From Nocardia sp. alder85J (GTDB lineage: Bacteria; Actinomycetota; Actinomycetes; Mycobacteriales; Mycobacteriaceae), in the NCBI RefSeq assembly GCF_020176955.2, contig NZ_JAIUCZ020000011.1, forward strand, positions 264,149-328,148: a stretch of DNA of 64,000 bases. The letters are read 5' to 3'. Below the pieces are notes generated by a model that worked only from the letters and a program-made list of their open reading frames with translations, was not told where the DNA came from and searched no databases. The translations under genes were made by a program, and so were the position numbers. Below, in pieces: positions 8,069 through 18,042 of this stretch. The first letter of the stretch is position 1. Every line of letters starts with the position of its first letter.

Positions 8069-9811
8069 CTACGCGGTGGAAAGTCCCGGTGACGAGTCCG
8101 CCACCCCGGTGTGGCGGATCTCGGCGATGGGCAGGCGCAGCGCGGCCGGCGCCGACGCGGGCACCACGGGTCGCTGCGGCGCGACCGGCGCGACCCGCCG
8201 GTACGGCGCACCCATCTCCGGCCGCGGATCGGCCTCGCCGCGGTTCGGCCACAGCGAGGCCGCCCGTTCCGCCTGCGCGGCGATGGTCAGCGACGGATTC
8301 ACCCCGAGATTGGCGGAGATGGCCGAACCGTCGACCACGCTCAGCGTCGGATAGCCGTACACCCGGTGGTAAGGGTCGATCACACCCTGCGCCGGATCCG
8401 CGCCGATGGTGCAGCCGCCGATGAAATGGGCGGTCAGCGGGATGCCGAACAGATCCGGCCAGGTGCTGCCCGCGATCGCGTCGATCTTGTCGGCGACCCG
8501 GCGGGTGACCTCGTGCCCGGCCGGGATCCAGGTCGGATTCGGTTCGCCGTAGCCCTGTTTGCTGGTGAATCGCCGGCCGAACGGTCCGCGCTTGGTGAAG
8601 GTGGTGATGGAATTGTCCAGGCTCTGCATCACCAGCAGGATCATCGTGCGCTCGGACCACTGCCGGGTGCGCAGCAGCTTGCTGGTCCGCACCGGATGCC
8701 CGACGATCATCGGCAGGAGGCGCGCCCAGCGCGGCACCCGGTGGCCGCCGTCCACCAGATAGGTCTGCAACAGCCCCATCGCGTTCGAACCCTTGCCGTA
8801 GCGGACCGGCTCGATGTGGGTGTCGGCGCTGGGATGGAACGACGAGGTGATGGCGACGCCGCGGGTCAGATCCAGGCCCGGATCCAGCTTCGGACGGCCC
8901 GCACCGAGGATCGCCTCGGAATTGGTCCTGGTCAGCACGCCGAGCCGGGCCGACAGCGCGGGCAGCAGGCCCTGATCACGCATCCGGAACAGCAGCCGCT
9001 GGGTACCCCAGGTACCGGCGGCGAGGACGACGCGTTCCGCGGTGAGGGTGCGGCGGCGGCGCACCGGCGATCCGGTGCGCTGGGTGTCGACCCGCCAGCT
9101 GCCGTCCGGCTGCGGCCGCAACGCCCGCGCGGTGGTCATCGGAAAGACCTGCGCGCCGGCCCGTTCGGCCAGCGCCAGATAGTTCTTCACCAGCGTGTTC
9201 TTGGCGCCGTGCCGGCAGCCGGTCATGCATTCGCCGCATTCCAGGCAGCCGGTGCGCTCGGGTCCGACGCCGCCGAAATAGGGATCGGCGGCGGTCTTGC
9301 CGGGCTCGCCGAAATACACCCCGACCGGGGTCGGCACGAAGGTGTCGCCACGGCCCATGTCGTCGGCGACCGCGCGGATGATCTCGTCGGCGGGCGTCAT
9401 GTGCGGATTCGGCACCACGCCGAGCATCCGCCGGGCCTGGTCGTAGAAGGGGCCGAGCTCGTCGTCCCAGTCGGTGATCCCGGCCCACTGCGGATCGCCG
9501 AAGAAGGCCGCACCCGGTTTGTACAGCGTGTTCGCGTAGTTCAGCGAGCCACCACCGACCCCGGCGCCGGCCAGGATGAAGCAGTCCCGCAGCCGGTGGA
9601 TGCGCTGGATCCCGAAGCAGCCCAGCGCCGGCGCCCACAGGTAACGGCGCAGGTCCCAGCTGTTGTCGGCGAAATCGGCGTCCCGGTAGCGGCGGCCGGC
9701 CTCCAGGACGCCGACCCGATAGCCCTTCTCGATCAGGCGCAGCGCGGTCACGCTGCCGCCGAATCCCGACCCGATGACGAGGACGTCGAAGTCGAACTGG
9801 TGCGCGGTCAT
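8069..9811 (-). CDS. choD: GMC-type flavin oxidoreductase, ChoD-like (cholesterol-oxidase family)
   Basis: A 580-residue FAD enzyme. The N-terminal dinucleotide fold is VLVIGSGFGGSVTALRL, followed by AGAGVGGGSLNYANT, typical of GMC/cholesterol oxidases. A cysteine-rich segment (CLECGECMTGCRHGAKN) is as in mycobacterial ChoD, and the C-terminal HFIGGCTIG and NPSLTIAAQAER close the flavin fold. The start at 9811 is favoured over an upstream ATG. The symbol is by resemblance; steroid oxidation has been questioned for ChoD orthologues, so the substrate is open. It is divergent from the carboxylic acid reductase gene, with a GTAAC/GTTAC palindrome just upstream of its start. Confidence 0.8.
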   Translation of the reverse strand: MTAHQFDFDVLVIGSGFGGSVTALRLIEKGYRVGVLEAGRRYRDADFADNSWDLRRYLWAPALGCFGIQRIHRLRDCFILAGAGVGGGSLNYANTLYKPGAAFFGDPQWAGITDWDDELGPFYDQARRMLGVVPNPHMTPADEIIRAVADDMGRGDTFVPTPVGVYFGEPGKTAADPYFGGVGPERTGCLECGECMTGCRHGAKNTLVKNYLALAERAGAQVFPMTTARALRPQPDGSWRVDTQRTGSPVRRRRTLTAERVVLAAGTWGTQRLLFRMRDQGLLPALSARLGVLTRTNSEAILGAGRPKLDPGLDLTRGVAITSSFHPSADTHIEPVRYGKGSNAMGLLQTYLVDGGHRVPRWARLLPMIVGHPVRTSKLLRTRQWSERTMILLVMQSLDNSITTFTKRGPFGRRFTSKQGYGEPNPTWIPAGHEVTRRVADKIDAIAGSTWPDLFGIPLTAHFIGGCTIGADPAQGVIDPYHRVYGYPTLSVVDGSAISANLGVNPSLTIAAQAERAASLWPNRGEADPRPEMGAPYRRVAPVAPQRPVVPASAPAALRLPIAEIRHTGVADSSPGLSTA

Positions 9812-9828
9812 GGGTCCCGACGTTAACA

Positions 9829-9843
9829 GTAACTCCGGGTTAC
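9829..9843. promoter_or_regulatory. palindrome GTAAC-n5-GTTAC upstream of the ChoD-like gene
   Basis: A perfect 5-bp inverted repeat (GTAAC, spacer TCCGG, GTTAC) lies 18 bp upstream of the ChoD-like start. A nearly identical 15-mer, GTAACTCTGGGTTCC, lies at 32088-32102 before the PF10118 hydrolase/EphD cluster. Two such copies ahead of lipid-type genes suggest one regulator, probably of TetR type. Confidence 0.4.
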
Positions 9844-10077
9844 GCACGAGTGTTTGTGCCGGGTACCAACCGCCGTGGCCGGTGCTGATGACAATGCCGC
9901 CATGCCCGGTCCGGTGACACGGCGTCGTTCGTGTGCGCGCCGGTTGCAGGCAGTAATCTTATAGTTGCTGCTGGTTAGCTGTGGCGGCAATTCGCGAGCA
10001 AGGAGTGGCGCGTACCCCTGCGCGGGTGCGTGAGTGTCGACCGTAATCCGCCGGAAGAGTCCTCCAGGAGGCCGGGC

Positions 10078-13000
10078 ATGGCGAGTACATGGGAAGCCGA
10101 CCAGCAGCGTCGCATCGACGACATCCTCACCGACCCGCAGGTCCGTGCCGCCCTGCCCGCGGAGGACGTCACCGCCGCCGTGCTGCGGCCGAGTATGCGG
10201 CTGTCACAGATCCTCGACATCCTCGCCACCGGCTATTCCGACCGGCCCGCGCTCGGCATGCGCGCGGCCGAACTCGCCACCGACGAATCGGGGCGCCGGG
10301 TGCGCCGGCTACTGCCGGTCTTCGACACCGTCACCTATCGGGAGATGTGGTCGGCGGCCGGCGCGCTGGCCGCCGCCTGGCACCGCGACGAGCGCTATTC
10401 GGTGCGCGCCGGTGATTTCGTCGCCATCCTCGGATTCACCAGCCCCGACTACGTCGTGGTCGACCTGGCCTGTGCCCGGCAGGGCATCGTGGCGGTGCCG
10501 TTGCAGTTCAGCGCGCCACCCGGGCAGTGGGCGGCGATCGTGGCCGAGACCACCCCGCGCGTCCTCGCCACCGGCGTCGAATTCCTGCGCGACGCGGTGG
10601 AGGCGATCCTCACCGGCTACACCCCGGAACAGCTGATGGTATTCGACTACCACCCCGAGGACGACCGGCATCGCGCCGCCATGGAGGCCGCGCGCCACCG
10701 CCTGGTCGCCGCCGGGAGCCCGGTCCTGGTCAGCGCCCTGACCACCGTGCTCGACCGCGGGTACAACCTGCCCGAGGCGCCGCTGTACATCCCGGCGGTC
10801 GACGAGAATCCGCTCACCATGCTGATCTACACCTCGGGCAGCACCGGCACCCCGAAGGGGGCGATGTACACCGAGCGGATGGTGGCCGCGATGTGGCGGG
10901 CGCGGTACGAAACCGGCGTCGTGCCCACGCTGCCCACCATCGGGCTGAGCTATATGCCGCTGAGCCATCTCGCCGGGCGACTGCAACTGACCTCGGCGCT
11001 GCTGACCGGCGGCACGTCGTATTTCGCCGCCGCCAGCAACATGTCCACCCTCTTCGACGATTTCGAGCTGGCCCGGCCCACCGCACTGTTCTTCGTGCCG
11101 CGCGTCTGCGATCTGGTGTTCCAGGAGTTCACCAGTGCGGTGGAACATCGGGTCGCCGCGGGGGAGGACCGGGCCGAGGCGGAGCGCGCGGTGCGAATCG
11201 ACCTGCGGGAGCGGCAGTTCGGTGGCCGGGTGCTGTCGGTGGGCAGCGGCACCGCGCCGCTGTCGGCGGAGATGCGCGCCTTCGTCGAGTCGGTGTTCGA
11301 GCAGCCGCTGCACGACGGCTACGGCTCCACCGAAGCCGGAGGAGTGCTGCGGGACAACCGGATTCGCCGCCCGGAGGTACTGGACTACAAACTCGTCGAC
11401 GTGCCCGAACTGGGCTACCACACCACCGACCAGCCGTATCCGCGTGGCGAACTGCTGATCAAGACCATGACGATGTTCCCCGGGTACTACAAGCGTCCCG
11501 AACTGTCCACGGAGATGTTCGATCCGGAGGGCTTCTATCGCACCGGTGACATCATGGCCGAGACCGGTCCGGACGAACTGGTCTACGTGGACCGCCGCAA
11601 CAACGTGCTGAAGCTGTCGCAGGGCGAGTTCGTGGCGGTCTCGCAGTTGGAGGCGGTGTTCGCGACCAGTGCGCTGGTCCGGCAGATCTTCGTGTACGGC
11701 TCCAGCGAACGGTCCTACGTGCTGGCGGTGGTCGTGCCCACCGACGAAGCGCGCGAGGCGCATCCGGACGATCTGAAGGCCGCGCTCACCGAATCGCTGC
11801 AACGGATCGCGCAGGACGCGGGCCTGGCCTCCTACGAGATTCCGCGCGACCTGATCATCGAGACCCATCCGTTCACCCGCACCGAGGGATTGCTGTCCGG
11901 AGTCGGAAAGCTGTTGCGCCCCAGGATGAAGGAACGCTACGGCGACCAATTGGAGGCGCTGTACCGGCAACTGGAGCAGCAACAGACCGACGAACTGACC
12001 GCGCTGCGCACCGGCGCCGCCGATCGGCCCACCCTGGCGACCGTGGTGCGGGCGGTCCGGGCGATGCTCGGCGCGGCCGACGGTGAGGTCGCGCCCGACT
12101 CGCACTTCGGTGATCTGGGCGGCGATTCGCTGTCCGCGCTGTCGCTGTCGACGCTGCTGCGCGAGATCTTCGACGTCGAGGTGCCGGTGGGCGTGATCGT
12201 CGGTCCCGCCGTCGATCTCGCCGAACTGGCCAAGTACATCGACAACGAGCGCGCCACCCGGGGCCTGCGCCCCACCGCCTCGGGCGTACACGGCGACGGC
12301 GACCGGATCCGCGCCACCGACCTCACGCTGGAGAAATTCCTCGACGAGGCCACCCTCGCCGCCGCCGCGACCGCGCCGCCCGCCTCGGATCCGCCGCGCA
12401 CCGTGCTGCTCACCGGTGCCAACGGCTATCTGGGCCGATTCCTGTGCCTGCAATGGCTGGAACGGCTCGACGCTCGCGACGGCGCGCTGATCTGCCTCGT
12501 CCGCGGCAAGGACGCCGCCGCGGCCCGCGCCCGCCTGGACGCCGCCTTCGACTCCGGCGATCTCGGCTTGCAGCGGCACTACCGGGATCTGGCGCGACGC
12601 CGGCTCCAGGTGCTCGCCGGTGACATCGGCGAGCCGAATCTCGGCCTGTCCGAGCAGGATTGGCGGCGACTGGCCGAGATCACGGACATGATCGTGCATC
12701 CCGCCGCGCTGGTGAACCACGTGCTGCCCTACGACCAGTTGTTCGGCCCCAACGTGGTCGGGACCGCGGAGGTGCTGCGCATGGCGCTGACCACCCGCCG
12801 CAAGCCGGTCACCTATCTGTCGTCGGTCGCGGTCGCCGCGCAGATCGCGCCCACCGGATTCACCGAGGACGGCGATATCCGCGCCATGAGTCCCGAACGG
12901 GCACTGGACGATTCGTACGCCAACGGGTACGGCAACAGCAAGTGGGCCGGTGAGGTGCTGCTGCGCGAGGCACACGACCGCTTCGACCTGCCCGTGACGG

Positions 13001-13587
13001 TGTTCCGCTCCGACATGATCCTGGCGCACAGCTACTACGCCGGTCAGCTGAACGTCGTCGACATGTTCACCCGGCTGCTGCTGAGCATCCTGGCGACCGG
13101 CCTGGCCCCGAAGTCCTTCTACCGCACCGATTCCGCCGGCCACCGGCAGCGCTCCCACTACGACGGCCTGCCCGCCGACTTCACCGCCGCCGCGATCACC
13201 GGCCTGGGCGCCGCGGCCACCACCGGCTACCAGACCTTCGACGTGCTCAACCCGCACGACGACGGCATCTCCCTGGACCAGTTCGTCGACTGGCTGATCG
13301 ACGAGGGCCACCCGATCCGCCGCTTCGAGCACTACGACGAATGGTTCGCCCGCTTCGAGACCGCGCTGCTGGGCCTGCCCCAGCAACAACGCCAGCAGTC
13401 GGTGCTCCCGCTGCTGCACGCCTACCGCACCCCCGCCGACCCGACCCGCGGCTCGGTCCTGCCCGCCGACCTGTTCCGCGCCGCCGTCCGGCAGGCGAAT
13501 CTCGGCCCCGACGGCGACATCCCGCACCTCACCCCCGCCCTGATCCACAAGTACGTCACCGACCTGCACCTGCTGAAGATGCTCTGA
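10078..13587 (+). CDS. car: carboxylic acid reductase (CAR), ATP/NADPH dependent
   Basis: Reduces carboxylic acids to aldehydes: adenylation, loading on a phosphopantetheine arm, then NADPH reduction. At 1169 residues it has the CAR length (the N. iowensis enzyme is about 1174). The adenylation domain carries LLIYTSGSTGTPKGAMYT at about 248-262 and DGYGSTEAG; the carrier domain carries LGGDSLSALS with the phosphopantetheine serine at about 684; the reductase domain has LLTGANGYLGRF near 776 and the catalytic Tyr/Lys in YGNSKWAGE near 950. The ATG at 10078 is chosen because AGGAGG lies six to seven bases upstream; a GTG at 10030 has no such site. Activity needs a phosphopantetheinyl transferase encoded elsewhere. 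A FadD9-like fatty-acid role is the alternative. Confidence 0.95.
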   Translation: MASTWEADQQRRIDDILTDPQVRAALPAEDVTAAVLRPSMRLSQILDILATGYSDRPALGMRAAELATDESGRRVRRLLPVFDTVTYREMWSAAGALAAAWHRDERYSVRAGDFVAILGFTSPDYVVVDLACARQGIVAVPLQFSAPPGQWAAIVAETTPRVLATGVEFLRDAVEAILTGYTPEQLMVFDYHPEDDRHRAAMEAARHRLVAAGSPVLVSALTTVLDRGYNLPEAPLYIPAVDENPLTMLIYTSGSTGTPKGAMYTERMVAAMWRARYETGVVPTLPTIGLSYMPLSHLAGRLQLTSALLTGGTSYFAAASNMSTLFDDFELARPTALFFVPRVCDLVFQEFTSAVEHRVAAGEDRAEAERAVRIDLRERQFGGRVLSVGSGTAPLSAEMRAFVESVFEQPLHDGYGSTEAGGVLRDNRIRRPEVLDYKLVDVPELGYHTTDQPYPRGELLIKTMTMFPGYYKRPELSTEMFDPEGFYRTGDIMAETGPDELVYVDRRNNVLKLSQGEFVAVSQLEAVFATSALVRQIFVYGSSERSYVLAVVVPTDEAREAHPDDLKAALTESLQRIAQDAGLASYEIPRDLIIETHPFTRTEGLLSGVGKLLRPRMKERYGDQLEALYRQLEQQQTDELTALRTGAADRPTLATVVRAVRAMLGAADGEVAPDSHFGDLGGDSLSALSLSTLLREIFDVEVPVGVIVGPAVDLAELAKYIDNERATRGLRPTASGVHGDGDRIRATDLTLEKFLDEATLAAAATAPPASDPPRTVLLTGANGYLGRFLCLQWLERLDARDGALICLVRGKDAAAARARLDAAFDSGDLGLQRHYRDLARRRLQVLAGDIGEPNLGLSEQDWRRLAEITDMIVHPAALVNHVLPYDQLFGPNVVGTAEVLRMALTTRRKPVTYLSSVAVAAQIAPTGFTEDGDIRAMSPERALDDSYANGYGNSKWAGEVLLREAHDRFDLPVTVFRSDMILAHSYYAGQLNVVDMFTRLLLSILATGLAPKSFYRTDSAGHRQRSHYDGLPADFTAAAITGLGAAATTGYQTFDVLNPHDDGISLDQFVDWLIDEGHPIRRFEHYDEWFARFETALLGLPQQQRQQSVLPLLHAYRTPADPTRGSVLPADLFRAAVRQANLGPDGDIPHLTPALIHKYVTDLHLLKML

Positions 13588-13613
13588 GACGCGCGGGCGG
13601 ATCTCCCGCCGGT

Positions 13614-13645
13614 GTGCCGCGGTGGCCGCCCGGACCGCGGCGGCA
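13614..13645 (+). terminator. GC-rich hairpin after the CAR gene
   Basis: GCCGCGGT (13616-13623) and ACCGCGGC (13634-13641) form a perfect 8-bp stem with a 10-nt loop, 26 bp after the CAR stop. There is no T-tract, as is common in actinobacteria. It lies between convergent genes and may work both ways. Confidence 0.5.
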
Positions 13646-13785
13646 CGAGAACGGCTCCCGGCGCGGCATGCCGAACCCGCCGCTGACCCGGGACGGTGAC
13701 GGCAGCCCGCCCCGACCCCGGCACCCGAGCGTGTCGTCCGGCCGGATCTGCTCGTTCGGCCGGGCGGCTCGGCGACGGTGCCGAA

Positions 13786-14700
13786 CTATGGTGTCGGCGG
13801 GTCGAATTCGGCCAGTACGGTGCCGTGCCGGACCACGCCGGACAGTCCGGGCACCTCGGCCGGCGCCGACCAGGTCCGGAAGCCGTCGTAGCTGTCGCTG
13901 TAGAGGTAGCGGCCCTCGGTGTAGGCGTCGAGATGGATACGATGCCCGCCGTCGGGCAGCGGCACCACCGACGGACCTTCGCGCGGGCCACCCCAGCCGG
14001 CCCAATCACCCTGGGCCACAAAACGGTACGGGCCCAGCGGATGATCGGCCACCGCCAGCTCGACCAGCTTGGTGTCCTCGTTCTTCACGAAGGCGTACAC
14101 CCGCCCGTCCAGCGGCACCAGCTCGGTGTCGATGAAGCCCAGCGAATCCGGGCCGCGAGGGCCGATACCGCGCAACGGGATCGGCGGCGACCATGCGGTG
14201 AGGTCCGGACCCAGCGGCACCAGCAGATGCGGGGTGAAACCGTGACCCCAGGTCAGCGAGACGACGATCCCGACCCGGCCCGCCGCATCGGTGTACCATT
14301 CCGGTGCCCAGGTGCCCTCCAGACGGCCCGATACCAGCATCGGCACCGGCGCCAGCGGCGTCCAGTCGACCCGGTTCCGGCTGCGGGCCATACCGATCGC
14401 GGTCGCATCGGCGGCCATGGTGTAGGTGACGTGGTACCAGCCGTCGCTGTGCAGCATGACGCTGGGATCGCGGACCAGCCCGGTGGGCGGCGTGTAGGCG
14501 CGCTCGGCCACCGGCGTGAACCGGGTGCCGTCCACCGACTCGTACACCGCCATCGTGGTGTCGCTGTCGGCGCGGAAGGCCGTCATCGTGTAGCGCGTCG
14601 GCATCCGCTGCGCGACATCGGGTTTCGGGGCACCCGTCGCCGTACCCACCGCCTGCCACGGCAGCCCGGCCAGCAGCGCGAGTGCGAACCTGCGTCCCAT
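13786..14700 (-). CDS. secreted beta-propeller protein, glycosyl hydrolase family 43-like
   Basis: A 304-residue protein with a probable signal peptide (MGRRFALALLAGLPWQAVG). The body has repeated beta-propeller strands: VRDPSVMLHSDGWYHVTYTM, then a blade around GIVVSLTWG, GFIDTELVPLDGRVYAFVKN and GPSVVPLPDGG. This is the layout of GH43/GH62-type arabinofuranosidases and xylosidases, with Asp of VRDPS as a plausible base; the general acid is not certain. Likely an extracellular plant- or cell-wall-polysaccharide enzyme. I chose the ATG at 14700 because the signal peptide starts there; no strong ribosome site is visible. Confidence 0.65.
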   Translation of the reverse strand: MGRRFALALLAGLPWQAVGTATGAPKPDVAQRMPTRYTMTAFRADSDTTMAVYESVDGTRFTPVAERAYTPPTGLVRDPSVMLHSDGWYHVTYTMAADATAIGMARSRNRVDWTPLAPVPMLVSGRLEGTWAPEWYTDAAGRVGIVVSLTWGHGFTPHLLVPLGPDLTAWSPPIPLRGIGPRGPDSLGFIDTELVPLDGRVYAFVKNEDTKLVELAVADHPLGPYRFVAQGDWAGWGGPREGPSVVPLPDGGHRIHLDAYTEGRYLYSDSYDGFRTWSAPAEVPGLSGVVRHGTVLAEFDPPTP

Positions 14701-15100
14701 GATCACCACGAGCAGCGATTCTGCCGGTCCGTGCGGAACGACCGGCGGCAGGCGCGCCGAATTCGGTTCCCGTCTGCCGGATCCGGCCGGTCCTCGAGCA
14801 TCGGCGCCCGGCCCGTCCGGTGCATTCGAGTCGAGCGCCACGCGAGGTGGCCTTTCACGACCGGCGGCCGCGCCTGCCGGAGTCCCGGCAGCCGGAGTGC
14901 GACGGCGGTAGCCCGCGTCTCCCCGGCACCTCGATGCGGCCGGTTCCGGCGATGACACCGGCCATGGGGCAGGGTGGGTCGTCGGCGGTGAGGGTGAATC
15001 GGTGCCGCCCGCTGCGGCTTCGGCAGGGAAAGGTGTGGAAACCTCCGCTGCCGTGGGAAATCCGCTACCCGCAAGGGGCAGGTGCGCATAGGGTGCGAGT
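14701..15100. other. divergent intergenic region, no gene seen
   Basis: About 400 bp between the secreted propeller gene (minus) and the next hypothetical gene (plus). It is GC-rich; frames on both strands are proline/arginine-rich and lack ribosome sites, so I see only promoter space. Confidence 0.5.
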
Positions 15101-16135
15101 ATGAGCGACGGGGTGCGGCTGGACGGGAACCGGGTGGTATTGCCCGGCGGCGTGGGGGTGCGGTTCGTCCGCACCCTGCGGTTGCCGGAGGAGGGCACGC
15201 ATCCGTTGCCGCCGGGTCTCGGTGACTTCCCGGTACGGCGGGTCACCGACTTCCCGGATACCGCGCCCCCGGAATGGCTCGCGCGCGGCGGCGTGATGCT
15301 GCCCATGTATGTGCGCGAGGCGATGTGGTTGTCGTTCGGTACCGAGGAGCCCGCCGCCCTCCAGGTGGGCGTCGGCAAGGTGTGCGCGGTGTCGGGCAAG
15401 CCGTGGAGCTCACGGCTGACACGGAATCCGCAGAACTACGTGGTGCTGCCGCGGCAGCCCTGGCTGGACGGTATCAACTCCGGCAAGGGCACGATCCGGC
15501 AGTTCGTGGCGGTGCCGATGGGGGTCGGCGCGACGGTCGAGGCCCAGGTGACCGGCGAAGAGGTCTGGGGCGGAATCCAATTGCAGAACTTCGCGCTCAC
15601 CCCCGCCGCGCTGCGCCGCTGGCAGGAGGAACAGCAGCGCGAGATGGAACGGATGCGCAGCGTCCAGTTCGGCAGCGCGCCACCGTTTCCCAGTGCCATG
15701 CCCGCCCCGGCCGGAGCCGCCCCCGGCGCGCCGCCGCTGCGGGCGAAGAAGGCCACCGCGATGGGCCTCGGTGTCGGCGGCACCATGCGCCAGGAGATCT
15801 ACGCCGACACCCGCCCCGCCGCGGACTGGGCCACCGAACCCTCGGGCCGGGTCTTCGTCCACCTGGTGACCCCACCGGACTGGCGTGCCATCACCGGCGA
15901 GGTACCACCACCGTCACCGGTGGACCGCCGCGCCTACACCGCCGCCGGTCTGCCCTGGTTCGACTACTACGACGCCGACGGCACCGACCTCGCCCCCGCC
16001 GACCCGCTCACCGGCGTGGCCCCCGTCGGCGAATGGTTCGGCGACGACCACGAACCCTGGCAACCACCGACGCCCGGCCAGGTGAAACACCTGGGTGACG
16101 CCCCCGGCAAACCGATCGCCGACGGGCAGTGGTGA
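15101..16135 (+). CDS. conserved-looking protein of unknown function
   Basis: A 344-residue protein I do not recognise. It starts MSDGVRLDGNRVVLPGGVGV and has a mostly beta N-terminal half containing WLARGGVMLPMYVREAMWLS and a central GIQLQNFALTPAALRRWQEE. A short acidic/charged helix and an alanine-proline-rich linker follow (about 175-215), then a region with TMRQEIYADTRPAADW. There is no signal peptide or membrane segment. Third-position GC is very high, as in its neighbours, which supports a real gene. It is transcribed alone. Confidence 0.75.
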   Translation: MSDGVRLDGNRVVLPGGVGVRFVRTLRLPEEGTHPLPPGLGDFPVRRVTDFPDTAPPEWLARGGVMLPMYVREAMWLSFGTEEPAALQVGVGKVCAVSGKPWSSRLTRNPQNYVVLPRQPWLDGINSGKGTIRQFVAVPMGVGATVEAQVTGEEVWGGIQLQNFALTPAALRRWQEEQQREMERMRSVQFGSAPPFPSAMPAPAGAAPGAPPLRAKKATAMGLGVGGTMRQEIYADTRPAADWATEPSGRVFVHLVTPPDWRAITGEVPPPSPVDRRAYTAAGLPWFDYYDADGTDLAPADPLTGVAPVGEWFGDDHEPWQPPTPGQVKHLGDAPGKPIADGQW

Positions 16136-16710
16136 AGGCCGTCCGTACCTCGTGAAAGGGCCGCAGCGGCGGCGATTTCGGCGTCGCTCACCGGGAGGGC
16201 CGTACGCACTCCGGCCGAGTGGGCAGCGGCTGCTTCGGTGGCGATGGTCCGTCGACGCCGATGCGCATCGGCGTTCCGGTCACGCTGCACCGGAACGCTG
16301 GAGGCCACGCGTCGGGTCGGACACGGTAGCCTGCCGGCCGACCGCGGAGGAAGGCCCGGGCCGTTTCGGCTCGCCGAACCGTGCCCGGTGAAAGTGCCGA
16401 GGCCGCAACAGTTTCCATGGCCTCGCCGGACATGCTCCGGCCCGATGAGCCGGTGGCGGCGTCCCGATCGCAAGCGGCGCGGGTGTTCGGCAGTCGCGGC
16501 CGATGGTCCGGGGGGAACGCCGGAGGCGGCGAGTCGGCTGGTGGCCGGGCTCGCCGCCGCGGTGTTCACCTCCGCCGTTCCGGCCGGTGACCGGAACCCG
16601 GGAGCGCTCGTGGCGCTCCGGTGGATCGAGGCGGCCGGGGTAACCGGGACCGGCCGCGCCGATGGCGGTGTCGGCGGCCGAGGGTCGGGGGCCGCCGGGG
16701 TTCGGGGGGG
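16136..16710. other. 575-bp gap without a supported gene
   Basis: Lies between the hypothetical gene (plus) and the E2 gene (minus), which converge on it. Short arginine-rich frames on both strands have no start signals or recognisable motifs. I see nothing functional beyond possible transcription ends. Confidence 0.45.
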
Positions 16711-18021
16711 CTACGTGACGATGCGCAGCGGGTGTTCCAGCAGGTCCTTCAGGTGCTGGAGGAAGCGGGCGGCGACCGCGCCATCGATGGCGCGATGGTC
16801 GGCGGAGAGGGTGACGCGCAGGATCTTCCGCGCCACCACCGCGCTGCCGTTCAGGCGCAGTTCGTCGGTGGCGCCGCCGACGGCCAGGATCGCCGATTCG
16901 GGCGGATTGATCACCGCGGTGAACTGCTCGACGCCGAACATGCCCAGGTTGGAGATCGTGAAGGTGCCGCCGGACATCTCGTCGGCGCGCAGCTTGCGGT
17001 CGCGGGCGCGTTCGGCCTTGTCGCGGGACTCGCGGGCGATCTCCGAGACGGACTTGCGGTCGGCGTCGCGGACCACCGGGACCAGCAGGCCCGCCGGGGT
17101 CGCGACCGCGATGCCGAGGTGGATCCCCTTGTGCTGCAACAGTTTGTCGCCCGCGAAGGAGACGTTGACGGCGGGGTCGGCGCGCAGCGTGGTCGCCACG
17201 GCCTTCACCAGCAGGTCGTTCACACTGACCTTGCCCGCGCCGGCGGCCTCCAGGGTGCGGTTGACCTCCACCCGGAACGCCAGCAGGTCCGTCACATCGA
17301 TCGCGCTGGTCAGATAGATGTGCGGGGCCTGCTGCTTGCTCTCGGTGAGACGTCCGGCCGACACCCGCTGGATCGTGGTCAGCGGGATCTCGTCGCAGTC
17401 GCCGGAGGGGAGTGCCGGGGCGGGAGCGGCGACAGCTCCCGGCCCGACGATCGGGGCGCCGTTCACCGCGTCGGTGGCGGGCGGCGTTGCGGGCGTGGCA
17501 TTTTCGACATCGCGACGGGTGATCCGGCCGCCGGGGCCGGTACCGGTGACGGCGGCCAGGTCGACGCCGCGTTCGGTGGCGATCCTGCGGGCCAGCGGGG
17601 AGGATTTCGGGCGGCGGGTGCCACCCGGCACCGGTGCGTCGGCCGCGGTGTGTGCGGCGGGCAGCCCGGCCCCGAGCGAACCCGCCGCACCGGATGCGGG
17701 GGTGCCGGTGGTCGCTGCCGCCGCGGGCCCGGATCCCGCTGCCGCGGAACCGGATTCCGAATCACCCTGCTCCGCACCAGCTCCGGACCCGTCACCGAGC
17801 ACGGCGATGGTGGTGCCGATCGGGACGCGGGCGCCGGCCTCGGCGAGGATCCGTTCCAGCACACCGTCGTCGTAGGCCTCCAGTTCCATGAGGGCCTTGT
17901 CGGTTTCGATCTCGGCGAGCACCTCGCCGCGGCTGACCGGGTCGCCGACCTGCTTCAGCCAGGTGACGACGACGCCCTCCTCCATGGTGTCGGACAGCCG
18001 GGGCATGACGATTTCGGGCAC
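16711..18021 (-). CDS. pdhC: dihydrolipoamide acyltransferase (E2) of a 2-oxoacid dehydrogenase complex
   Basis: Core E2 enzyme of 436 residues that accepts the acyl group from E1 on a lipoyl arm and passes it to CoA. One lipoyl domain (1-75) carries ETDKALMELEAY with lipoyl Lys42. A long Ala/Gly/Pro linker follows, then the E3/E1-binding domain (SPLARRIATERGVDLA, about 138-175), and the catalytic domain ending in SADHRAIDG (His about 408). It is the last gene of the lpd-E1alpha-E1beta-E2 operon, 21 bp after E1beta. Pyruvate, acetoin or branched-chain specificity cannot be set from sequence alone. Confidence 0.9.
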   Translation of the reverse strand: MPEIVMPRLSDTMEEGVVVTWLKQVGDPVSRGEVLAEIETDKALMELEAYDDGVLERILAEAGARVPIGTTIAVLGDGSGAGAEQGDSESGSAAAGSGPAAAATTGTPASGAAGSLGAGLPAAHTAADAPVPGGTRRPKSSPLARRIATERGVDLAAVTGTGPGGRITRRDVENATPATPPATDAVNGAPIVGPGAVAAPAPALPSGDCDEIPLTTIQRVSAGRLTESKQQAPHIYLTSAIDVTDLLAFRVEVNRTLEAAGAGKVSVNDLLVKAVATTLRADPAVNVSFAGDKLLQHKGIHLGIAVATPAGLLVPVVRDADRKSVSEIARESRDKAERARDRKLRADEMSGGTFTISNLGMFGVEQFTAVINPPESAILAVGGATDELRLNGSAVVARKILRVTLSADHRAIDGAVAARFLQHLKDLLEHPLRIVT

Positions 18022-18042
18022 GATGTTCCTTTCGAGCCGCGC

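Noticed and set aside
10309..13569. A long open frame on the minus strand opposite the carboxylic acid reductase
   Set aside because: It is the antisense shadow of a strongly GC3-biased gene, rich in Gly/Gln/Arg with no known domain.
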